Origin: a bacterium | GTDB lineage: Bacteria; Bacteroidota; Ignavibacteria; Kapaibacteriales; UBA7675 | DNA: 64,000 bases | Assembly: GCA_030430495.1 (NCBI GenBank) | Contig: JAUIKM010000001.1 | Location: 124,001-188,000, forward strand | Direction: 5' to 3' | In this document: positions 24,924 through 33,127 of the stretch, in pieces | Numbering within the stretch: position 1 is the stretch's first letter | Layout: each line of letters starts with the position of its first letter | Notes under the pieces: model-generated | The model's input: only the letters and a program-made list of their open reading frames with translations | Told to the model about the DNA's origin: nothing | Database searches by the model: none | Program-made: the position numbers and the translations under genes

Positions 24924-27900
24924 TTATTCTGCGTTGGGTTTTGCGTCGCCCGTCCACCGTCTGAGCGCTGTGCGCAGGTCGTTGAGGCGCATCGGTTTAC
25001 TGATGTAATCGTCCATGCCGACCGCCAGACAGCGCTCGCGATCGCCGCGCATGGCATTTGCCGTCATGGCAATAATGGCATGGCGTTCGGTCTGATTTTC
25101 AGCTTCCAGCTTGCGAATGGCGCGCGTCGCGTCAAACCCGTCCATAACCGGCATCTGGCAATCCATCAGGATGATGTCGTATCGATTGCGCTGCAATTCC
25201 TCCAGGGCCTCCTCGCCGTTCTGACTGCACTCAGGTTCGAAACCAAGTTTGGCCAGCATCTTGATTGCCAGCTTGCGGTTGACGGGATTGTCTTCCACCA
25301 CCAGTATGCGCGTGGAATCGGGAATCTCCCGCACGTCGTTGACCTGGTCTTCAATCCGTTCAAATCGATCACCGAACAGCAGCATGACCGAGTCGAGCAA
25401 ACGGGAGAGTTTAACCGGCTTTGGAATGCAGGTGGCATGCGGAAACGACCGCCGGAAAATGGAAAGCTCACTTTTGTTGGTCAGAATCAGCAGACGTGCG
25501 CCCTCATGCCAGCCAAAGTGTCGCATGGCGCTGTCGATCTGGCTTGTGTCAATCGATTCGCTGTTCACTACAATCAGATCGACCGGTTTCACCTGCTGCG
25601 TCTGGGCATCGAGAAAGGACGTGAAATCATTCAGATTGTCGAGAATATCGACCGACGCGCCCCAGCGTCTGAAATGTTCGGCCAGACTGGAGCCTTCCGC
25701 CTCGTTGCTGTCCACCAGCAGGACGCGGTTGTTCTGGAAGGTATTCGAAAGGCGCGAATCGACGTCCGTGTTGCTGTCGTCGCTGCTCAAGTCAAACGGA
25801 ATGACAAACCAGAAATGGGAGCCTTCGCCAGGTGTGCTTGCGAAGTCCAATTCGCCGCCCATCAGTTCGACGAGTTCCTTTGAAATGGAAAGCCCGAGGC
25901 CCGTGCCGCCGTATTTGCGCGTCGTCGTGGCGTTCACCTGGGAGAATGACTCAAAAATGCGGGAGCGCGCTTCTTCGGGAATACCGATTCCCGTGTCAAT
26001 AACGTTGAAACGAACCGACAGTTTGTTGGGGGATCCGCTTTTGATGAGCTCACAGGACAATTCCACCGAACCGCTTTCCGTGAACTTGATCGCATTGCTC
26101 ACCAGATTCGTCAGGACCTGACGCAGGCGCACGGGGTCGCCTTTGACCATGCGCATGGCATTGGGCGGCATAATGGTTCTGAATTCGATGTTTTTGTCCG
26201 CTGCGCGCAAGGAAAGCAGGTCCACGACGCCTTCGATCACGCGCTGCAGATGAAACTCGGTGTTTTCAACCGACAACTTGCCCGCCTCGATTTTCGAGAA
26301 GTCCAGGATGTCGTTGATAATTTTTAACAGGGCTTCCGCCGACTGACTGACCGTCAAAGCCAGATCTTTTTGTTCGGCATTGAGTTGGCTGTCAAGGAGC
26401 AGAGCGCTCATGCCAATGATGGCGTTCATCGGGGTGCGGATCTCGTGGCTCATCGAAGCCAGAAACTCCGACTTGATGCGCGTTGCGCTCTCGGCTTCCA
26501 TCCGCGCCTGCACCAGCGCGCGCTGAGTCTTTTTGTCTTCCGTAATGTCGCGTGCCACAGCAAAGACAAGGTTGAGTTTGGCATCGACGCGGGCGCGCCA
26601 GGAGAGCCAGCGCCAGGAGCCGTCTTTGCAGCGGTAGCGGTTTTCAAAGCGCATGATCGGCTGCATCTCCCCGAGCTGTTTCTCGGCGTCGTGGGTGGCC
26701 TGCAGATCGTCGGGGTGCACCAGATCCGTGTAGGGGCGCGATAGCAATTCCTGCTGCGACCAGCCGAGTACCTCCGTCCAGGTCGGGCTCAACTGGCGGA
26801 AATATCCGTCCAACGTGGATATGGAGATCATGTCGAGCGAGACGTCGAAAAAGAATTCCTGCTCGTGTTTGAGCTGGTGTATATCCGTCACGTCCTGGAA
26901 TGCGCCGAAGACTCTGACCATTTTGCCATCTTCGTAGACCGCTTTGCCCATGGCGCGGACATTGATTTCGCGTCCTGTCGCAGTCGTCATACGCATTTCG
27001 ATGTCGTAGGACTTGCCCGTCCGCAGCAGCGTCTGAAAGTGGTCCATTATGGTCCGGCGATCTTCCGGATGGTAAAAGTTGATTGCATCCTCCAGCGGAG
27101 GCGGCTCGCCGATCGGGTAATCGTGAATGCGAAAAACTTCTTCAGTCCAGACGAGTTTGCCGCTGTTGATATCAAATTCCCAGCCACCGACCTTTGCAAT
27201 GGAGCCCATGGCGTTGAGCAGGCGCTCGCGCCATTTGATTTTTTCTTCAGCTTCCCAGCGTGCGGTTGAGTCTCGCACAATGCCGCTGAACATGCGTTTG
27301 CTGTTGATCCAGAGTTCGGTCACGGACAGTTCCATGTGGAAAGTTGTACCGTCACTGCGCAGTCCAGTCATTTCGCGACTTTTACCGAGAACCGTGGAGA
27401 TTCCAGTTTTGAGATAGTCAGAGATGTAGCGGTCGTGGTTCCGGCCCATTTCTTCCGGCATCAGAACGGCGACATTCTGTCCGATGACGTCCGCTGCGCT
27501 GTACCCGAACAGGCGCTCGGCCGCCGGATTGAAATCGCGGATGATGCCTCGTTCATCGATGGTTATTTGCCCGTCGACCATTGAATCAACGATGGACTTG
27601 TGTTTGGCCTGACTGCCGATCAACTCGTGTTCGGCGTTGCGGCGTTCGCGGATTTCCTGTTCCAGGCGGCGCACATTGGTGAATGTGTCGATCATCAGGC
27701 CGACAAAAACACTGGTGTTGCTGAGCAAGACCATGAAGTAAGCGGCGACGGGCGCGCCGAACATCGAATCCGACAGCGAAAACGTCAGCGCAAATCCTAC
27801 GGCCACATTGATAATCATGGCAATCATCAGCCAGTGGTGGAAGGCGTCCCGTCGCCACAGTCCTCCGCGCAGCATCAGGGCGATGCAGAGCACAAACAAG

Positions 27901-28487
27901 GCGGTCGGAATAGCTTCGATGAAATTCAGATTCCAGATCTGCGCCGCTACAAATCCGTGGGCGGTCAGCCACGAAACAGATTTCAATGCAATGGACAGGA
28001 TACCGGCAACGACGAAGACGCGAATTTCGAGCGAGATCGTTCCATTGTCCCGTTCGGTGGGCGAGTTGGGCCAGCGCAGCGACAGGATCAGCATCAGGGC
28101 GAGAAAGATGCGGGACGAGGTCCAGGTCCAGAGCATGATGAACGGTTCGGTCGTCAGAGGCGCACTCATGCCGCCCGCCAGCACGATCGCATGCTGGGTC
28201 TCCAGCAGTCCCGAAAAAACAAACGCCGCGCCGACGAACAGGAAAATCGGCTTGCGCAGGCTGTAGTAACGCACAAGCGTCATGATGCCGATAACGATCG
28301 ACGTCATGACGCTCAAAGATTCAACCAGAACGAGGACGCCCGGACCGGCGTCGCCAAACATATTGACCGTAAGGAAACCGAGTCCGGTAAAAATAACGGT
28401 CAATGCCAGGTACAGCAGAAGGCGCAGACGCGCGCGCGCATCGTCCCAGACTGTTCCGAATTGCAGGGTTTCGTCGGATTCACTCAT
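24924..28487 (-). CDS. Hybrid sensor histidine kinase: 8-TM input, three PAS, HisKA-HATPase, two receiver domains
   Basis: The predicted product is 1187 aa. Residues ~20-270 hold about eight TM helices (a MASE-like integral sensor). PAS domains lie at ~290-410, ~425-535 and ~545-655. HisKA has MSHEIRTPMNAIIG with His681; the ATPase has NLVSNAIKF, DTGIGIP and GTGLGLSIS to ~900. The first receiver (~920-1040) is degenerate: where the phospho-Asp is expected the sequence reads LIVVNSES (Asn975). The second receiver (~1060-1187) is canonical, with VVEDN, Asp1109 in LMDCQMP, MTAN and SKP. It would sense a membrane or small-molecule signal and phosphorylate its own receiver; no separate response regulator is adjacent, so output may go to a distant partner. 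It heads the minus-strand group with the ATPase and MscS genes. Confidence 0.88.
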   Translation of the reverse strand: MSESDETLQFGTVWDDARARLRLLLYLALTVIFTGLGFLTVNMFGDAGPGVLVLVESLSVMTSIVIGIMTLVRYYSLRKPIFLFVGAAFVFSGLLETQHAIVLAGGMSAPLTTEPFIMLWTWTSSRIFLALMLILSLRWPNSPTERDNGTISLEIRVFVVAGILSIALKSVSWLTAHGFVAAQIWNLNFIEAIPTALFVLCIALMLRGGLWRRDAFHHWLMIAMIINVAVGFALTFSLSDSMFGAPVAAYFMVLLSNTSVFVGLMIDTFTNVRRLEQEIRERRNAEHELIGSQAKHKSIVDSMVDGQITIDERGIIRDFNPAAERLFGYSAADVIGQNVAVLMPEEMGRNHDRYISDYLKTGISTVLGKSREMTGLRSDGTTFHMELSVTELWINSKRMFSGIVRDSTARWEAEEKIKWRERLLNAMGSIAKVGGWEFDINSGKLVWTEEVFRIHDYPIGEPPPLEDAINFYHPEDRRTIMDHFQTLLRTGKSYDIEMRMTTATGREINVRAMGKAVYEDGKMVRVFGAFQDVTDIHQLKHEQEFFFDVSLDMISISTLDGYFRQLSPTWTEVLGWSQQELLSRPYTDLVHPDDLQATHDAEKQLGEMQPIMRFENRYRCKDGSWRWLSWRARVDAKLNLVFAVARDITEDKKTQRALVQARMEAESATRIKSEFLASMSHEIRTPMNAIIGMSALLLDSQLNAEQKDLALTVSQSAEALLKIINDILDFSKIEAGKLSVENTEFHLQRVIEGVVDLLSLRAADKNIEFRTIMPPNAMRMVKGDPVRLRQVLTNLVSNAIKFTESGSVELSCELIKSGSPNKLSVRFNVIDTGIGIPEEARSRIFESFSQVNATTTRKYGGTGLGLSISKELVELMGGELDFASTPGEGSHFWFVIPFDLSSDDSNTDVDSRLSNTFQNNRVLLVDSNEAEGSSLAEHFRRWGASVDILDNLNDFTSFLDAQTQQVKPVDLIVVNSESIDTSQIDSAMRHFGWHEGARLLILTNKSELSIFRRSFPHATCIPKPVKLSRLLDSVMLLFGDRFERIEDQVNDVREIPDSTRILVVEDNPVNRKLAIKMLAKLGFEPECSQNGEEALEELQRNRYDIILMDCQMPVMDGFDATRAIRKLEAENQTERHAIIAMTANAMRGDRERCLAVGMDDYISKPMRLNDLRTALRRWTGDAKPNAE

Positions 28488-28958
28488 TCACGTTCCCGGT
28501 TTCAGGTCGCCGACCGTTCAGCAGACCAACATATGCAACAAGCTGAAAACGCGGCAAAGCGCACTTTCTCGGCATGTTGTCAGTTGAAGCGGTTCAAACA
28601 TCTATGTGTGCCAACATAAAGTTTTCTCGTCCGGGGTCTTTGACCATCGTGCCGCCGTGTCTGTCCCGGGGCGGGAACATTCGTTATCCGGCGGCGGCAG
28701 GTCAACAGGAAGGTCTTTCATTGCCACTGCTGCAAGCCGCGCGGTCGAATGAGATTGCGATTTCGAAGCGACAATATCCATATTTACCGGAATTAATCAA
28801 ATGACCTCGGTAATTCAGCTGCCGCTTTTCGATTTGTGCAACTTCTGCAAGGTGTGGAAGTATGTGCTGCCGGAATTCAACAGGGGGGAGATTCTGGCGG
28901 TTTGCAGCGGCACTCTTCAGTGAAGTGAGCAGGGCGGCCGCCACATTTTCCGTAGATT
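28488..28958. other. Divergent regulatory region between the kinase and an M3 peptidase
   Basis: 470 bp that must hold promoters for both directions. A modestly AT-rich part is at about 28740-28805 (GAAGCGACAATATCCATATTTACC). No clear operator was recognised. Confidence 0.35.
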
Positions 28959-31070
28959 ATGCGCTTTGAAATGCGATTTTCCGCTAGCATGTTACTTGGG
29001 AGCGACAGGGTATTGCACGAACAATTTGATTCAAACTATCTGCTGGAAGTCGTCAGAAGCGATGAGCCCATCGACTTTCCCAGAATTGAAGCCGGGCACT
29101 TCATTCCGACGCTTGAACACTTTATCAGGGTTGTAAAGGAACTCACGGAGTTTGCCAAAGCCGAAACAGGCACTTTGAGTTTTGAGGATATCTTTCTGCC
29201 GATTGAACACCTCGAAAACGATTCGACGACGCTGGCGTCCATGTTTCACACCATGATGAGCTGCGGCGTGATGCCGGATCTGCGCGAAGTTGCGGGCAAG
29301 TTTTTTGCCTCTCTGTCCGGCCTGTACAACGATCTGATGTTAAACCCCGATTTATTCAGACACATTGAATACCTGCACGAGCGGTCGGCCGCCGACAAGG
29401 CTGAAGGTCATCAGCTGCGCGCGCGTCTGGCGAAGCACTGGTTCGGCCGTTTTCAGCGCGATGGAGCCGCTCTCGATGACAAACAAAAAGGGCGTTTAAG
29501 AGAAATCGATTCCCGTTTGTCCGAGCTGTGGCCGCAATTTCAGCAGAACGTACAGGGCGCCATGGACACGTGGTTCCTGGATATTAACGACGGCGAGTTG
29601 TTAAAGGATCTGCCGGAAAACATTGTTAAGTCGGCGCAGGTGACCGCGCAGGAAGCGGGGCTGGAAAACACCTGGCGCTTTACGCTGTCCGTGGCATCGT
29701 ACGTGCCATTCATGAAATTCGTGCCGGACGGCGAGCTGCGCAAAAAGTTAAATCTGGCCTGGGATACGCTTGGTTCCAACGGCGATGAGTACGACAACCG
29801 CGCGATCATTCGCGAGGTGATCCAGCTGCGCCACGAACGCGCGCAACTACTGGGATTTGAGACGCATGCGCACTACGAGTTGCCGGATCGCATGTTAAAC
29901 TCTCCAGAGAAAGTGGCCGACTTTTTGCGCCCGATGCTGGAACGACTTAAACCGGCCGGCAGGAAACTGCACGACAAGCTGGCGGATTTTGCGCCGGAGT
30001 ATCTTGAAGACGGGCGGCTGAACAACTGGGATCGCGCGCTCCTGCTGGAGCAATACCGCCGCGCCACGATTCAGTTCAACGAAGACGACTTACGGCCCTA
30101 TTTTGAGCTGGACGCCACGGTGAAAGCGACATTTGATCTGGCGAGCGAACTCTTTGGCCTGCGTTTTACTCCGGTGGATTTGCCGCGCATGCACGAAACC
30201 GTGCGCTCGTATTCCGTCAGCAACACGGACGGGAGTTTTGCAGGATACCTCTATCTGGATTTGTTCCTGCGGCGCGGCAAACAGGAGGGAGCGTGGTGCA
30301 ATTGTTTCCGCCTGCAGCACCGTCTGAACGGTCAGGACCGCCGACCGCACGTCATGTTCATCTGCAATTTCCAGGCGCCGACCGAAGATAGTCCGACCCT
30401 GCTGAGTTTTAAAGAAGCGCGCACGCTGCTGCACGAGTTCGGCCATGCACTGCACAGCCTGTGCGCGGAGTGCGCGTATCCTTCACTCTCCGGAACAAAT
30501 GTGGCGCTGGACTTTGTCGAACTTCCCAGCCAGTTGATGGAGAATTTCATGCTGCACCACGAGAGTCTGGCGAAGATCGGGCGACACTACAAAACGGGCG
30601 ATGCGATTCCGCGGGAAATGATTGACAAGATCAACCTGAACCGCACGATCAATTCCGGCCATGCCGTCCTCTACGATGCGCTGGCGGCCTGGCTGGACCA
30701 GCGCTGGCATTCGCGCGACGGACTTGAAGCCGAAGATCCGGTGGAATTTGAGAACAATATTTTTGACGAGTACCTGTACTGGCGTCAGAATCCGGGTTCA
30801 AACCTCAGTTGCAGTTTCTCGCACATTTTTGCTTCGGGATACGCGGCGGGGTACTACAGCTACCTCTGGTCCAAAATTCTGGATGCGGACGCTTTTGAGG
30901 AGTTTCTGCGCGACGGAATTTTGAACCCCAAAACGGCGGGCCGCTACCGCCGCGAGGTGCTTGCACGCGGCAGCGAAGATGAACCGCTGGAACTGTTCCG
31001 CAATTTCTGTGGACGCGATCCCGAATTCACGCCATTTCTGCGGCGCGAGGGATTGCTGGAAGGCAGTTGA
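28959..31070 (+). CDS. M3 family metallopeptidase (oligopeptidase A/Dcp type)
   Basis: The product is 703 aa from ATG 28959; ATG 28989 (MLLGSDRVLHEQF) is an alternative, and neither has a strong ribosome site. The zinc site is intact: LLHEFGHALHS, with the third ligand Glu in DFVELPSQLMENF about 25 residues later. The conserved C-terminal SFSHIFASGYAAGYYSYLW...LDADAFEEF is also present. There is no signal peptide, so it should be cytoplasmic, cutting short peptides such as those released from signal peptides or proteolysis. It is a paralogue of the enzyme at 33128; the two share the whole fold but differ in the catalytic-neighbour sequence. It is followed by a strong hairpin and a TPR-LuxR regulator. 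Confidence 0.85.
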   Translation: MRFEMRFSASMLLGSDRVLHEQFDSNYLLEVVRSDEPIDFPRIEAGHFIPTLEHFIRVVKELTEFAKAETGTLSFEDIFLPIEHLENDSTTLASMFHTMMSCGVMPDLREVAGKFFASLSGLYNDLMLNPDLFRHIEYLHERSAADKAEGHQLRARLAKHWFGRFQRDGAALDDKQKGRLREIDSRLSELWPQFQQNVQGAMDTWFLDINDGELLKDLPENIVKSAQVTAQEAGLENTWRFTLSVASYVPFMKFVPDGELRKKLNLAWDTLGSNGDEYDNRAIIREVIQLRHERAQLLGFETHAHYELPDRMLNSPEKVADFLRPMLERLKPAGRKLHDKLADFAPEYLEDGRLNNWDRALLLEQYRRATIQFNEDDLRPYFELDATVKATFDLASELFGLRFTPVDLPRMHETVRSYSVSNTDGSFAGYLYLDLFLRRGKQEGAWCNCFRLQHRLNGQDRRPHVMFICNFQAPTEDSPTLLSFKEARTLLHEFGHALHSLCAECAYPSLSGTNVALDFVELPSQLMENFMLHHESLAKIGRHYKTGDAIPREMIDKINLNRTINSGHAVLYDALAAWLDQRWHSRDGLEAEDPVEFENNIFDEYLYWRQNPGSNLSCSFSHIFASGYAAGYYSYLWSKILDADAFEEFLRDGILNPKTAGRYRREVLARGSEDEPLELFRNFCGRDPEFTPFLRREGLLEGS

Positions 31071-31078
31071 GTTTTATC

Positions 31079-31116
31079 GGACGGATACGGCACTGGAAAC
31101 GGTGCGGTATCCGTCC
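31079..31116 (+). terminator. Hairpin between the M3 peptidase and the TPR-LuxR gene
   Basis: Perfect 10-bp stem GGACGGATAC (31079-31088) / GTATCCGTCC (31107-31116) with a further GCAC/GGTGC stem inside. It ends 11 bp before the ATG of the next gene and occupies its expected ribosome-site region, so it may act as an attenuator as well as a terminator. Confidence 0.6.
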
Positions 31117-31127
31117 TGTTCCGTCGG

Positions 31128-32801
31128 ATGGAAAAAGAGTTTCAATACGAAGAACAGCTGCTCGAACGGCTCAAACGCACGAGCGACCAGCTGAACCTGA
31201 TACGCGAACTGGTCGACGACGAGCAGAATTTCAGCTCGCCGCGGACCTTTATCGCAATCATCGACCGCGGGCTGGACCTGGCGCGGCGTGCGCGCAAAAA
31301 GTGGTATGCGGCGTATTTTTCAGTGGCCAAGGCGCGCTGCTATTTTGAACATTGGCAGGAGCATCTGGCCTACGACCTGCTCAGCGATGCGCTGCGCTGG
31401 TTCCGCAAACTGCGCGACCGCAGCAATATCGTCCGCACGCTGCTGCTGCTGGCCGAGTATCACCGCGTGGCCGGCGATTCCGAAAAGTCGATCGATTACT
31501 GCCTGGAGTTGAAACAGTTGCTGCAGGGGGACGACGACGTCCACTCGCTGATTTATCTGCAGTCTATTATCATCCGCAGCGACGTGCTCACGGATGTCGG
31601 CGATTTTGTGTCGGCTTTTGATCTGTTGTACACAGCCCTGCAGTTGAGCGAAGGCAATCGCGAGCCCGGATTTGAGCGCGAACACGCGCGCGTCATCATG
31701 CATCTGGGCATCGGCTACCTGCGGATGGAGCGCCACGACAAAGCGACGGAATACCTGAGCGCCGCGCGCGAGCTGGAAGACGGACTTTCCACGCGCGACC
31801 TGGTGCGGTTGTACATGAATATCGCCAACGCGCGCAGCTCGGGCCCCAATGCCAACGTGGAGGAAGCGCTGACGCTGTACCAGCGCGCGCGCGACATCGC
31901 CAACACGATTCTGGGCGCGCGTTATACATTGCCCTCGCTGCTCGTGAACATCGGCGCTTCCTACACCAACCTGAAGAAACACGAGACGGCGCTGGAGCAC
32001 TACCGGCGCGCGGACGATCTGGCGCGCAAGATGACCTATCGCCCCTCGCTGTTTGCGATTATTCACCTCAACCGCGCGGCTACCTTTATTCAGATGGAGC
32101 GCTATGAAGAAGCGGATGCCGAGCTGGACGAAACAGCCTCGCTGGCGAAGCGCGGCAACGACGTCCGCGTCATGGAGCGCCTGCACCGCAACCGCTCCCA
32201 GCTCTATGAACAACAAGGGAAATTCAAGGAAGCTCTGGAGGAGTTCAAGAAATGCGCCGAGCTGCGTTCCGAGCTGTACAGTCAGGAAAAGGAAAACGCG
32301 GTGCAGACCATCACGCGGCGCATCGAGTGGGAACGGCAGCAGCGCAAAATCATGAAACTGGAGCAGGAACACGACAGCCGTGCGCGCGAGCTACAGGCCC
32401 GCAACCTGCAATTGACCCGCAATTCGGCTCTCCTCAAAAAACTGCGCAGCTACCTGGAGTCGCTTGAGCGCGAGGGCGACGACACGCGCTCACAACAAAT
32501 CTCGCTGATGCTGCGGCAGGTACAGGAGGGCATCGACGCCAAGGAATCATGGGCCATTTTTGAGCGCGAATTCGACCGCACCCACCAGGACTTTGTGACC
32601 AAACTGCTGCGGAAACTGCCGGACCTGACGCGCATGGAAGTCAAGATCTGCATCCTGACGCGCATGAACCTGCCGGCCAGGTCGATCGCCGATATTCTGT
32701 TTGTCTCGGTTCATACGGTGTACACGCATACGCGCAACATCCGCAAGAAAATCAATCCCGCTCCGCGCGGCGGACTTGCATCGTATCTGGCTCAGGTGTA
32801 G
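31128..32801 (+). CDS. TPR-repeat regulator with C-terminal LuxR-type HTH
   Basis: The predicted product is 557 aa, starting at ATG 31128 with no clear ribosome site. About nine TPR units fill residues 30-390 (for example RVIMHLGIGYLRMERHDKAT, LVNIGASYTNLKKHETALEHY, LHRNRSQLYEQQGKFKEALEE). A coiled coil rich in Arg/Gln/Glu spans ~395-470. A LuxR/GerE-type helix-turn-helix follows at ~500-555 (LTRMEVKICILTRMNLPARSIADILFVS, TVYTHTRNIRKKI). It has no TM or signal peptide. The likely role is a DNA-binding regulator whose TPR region binds a protein or peptide; this layout is common in Bacteroidota. It lies between two M3 peptidases, so control of peptide turnover is a plausible guess. Confidence 0.75.
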   Translation: MEKEFQYEEQLLERLKRTSDQLNLIRELVDDEQNFSSPRTFIAIIDRGLDLARRARKKWYAAYFSVAKARCYFEHWQEHLAYDLLSDALRWFRKLRDRSNIVRTLLLLAEYHRVAGDSEKSIDYCLELKQLLQGDDDVHSLIYLQSIIIRSDVLTDVGDFVSAFDLLYTALQLSEGNREPGFEREHARVIMHLGIGYLRMERHDKATEYLSAARELEDGLSTRDLVRLYMNIANARSSGPNANVEEALTLYQRARDIANTILGARYTLPSLLVNIGASYTNLKKHETALEHYRRADDLARKMTYRPSLFAIIHLNRAATFIQMERYEEADAELDETASLAKRGNDVRVMERLHRNRSQLYEQQGKFKEALEEFKKCAELRSELYSQEKENAVQTITRRIEWERQQRKIMKLEQEHDSRARELQARNLQLTRNSALLKKLRSYLESLEREGDDTRSQQISLMLRQVQEGIDAKESWAIFEREFDRTHQDFVTKLLRKLPDLTRMEVKICILTRMNLPARSIADILFVSVHTVYTHTRNIRKKINPAPRGGLASYLAQV

Positions 32802-33127
32802 ATTAAGCCCGGAGCAAACATCAATCCCCCCGTTTCTACCCGTGTTGCGAAGCGTTTCCGACTTCAGCAAATTATTCGAGATAACTACCAAAAAAATACC
32901 AAATCAGTTTGCGGCATCGGGGCCGTTCATGCCGTAAATTTCCTTATCACGAAGTGAACGAATTGCTATAACAATTTCAGGGTACTAGCTATCGCCGCCA
33001 ATTTTTCTGCCGCTTGTGCCACGCGGAACTAATCGACAGGCGGGCTGGTCCCGCCGACGGCCCCTGGGGAGGGGAATCCGAATCGAGAGGAAAAAAGGCG
33101 TCGAGATTTCTGGGGAAAAGATTGAAT
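32802..33127. other. Upstream region of the second M3 peptidase
   Basis: About 325 bp without a gene. An A/T-rich stretch at 32880-32970 (ATAACTACCAAAAAAATACC, AATTTCCTTATC) is the best place for a promoter. GGGGAAAAG just before 33128 is the ribosome site. Confidence 0.4.
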
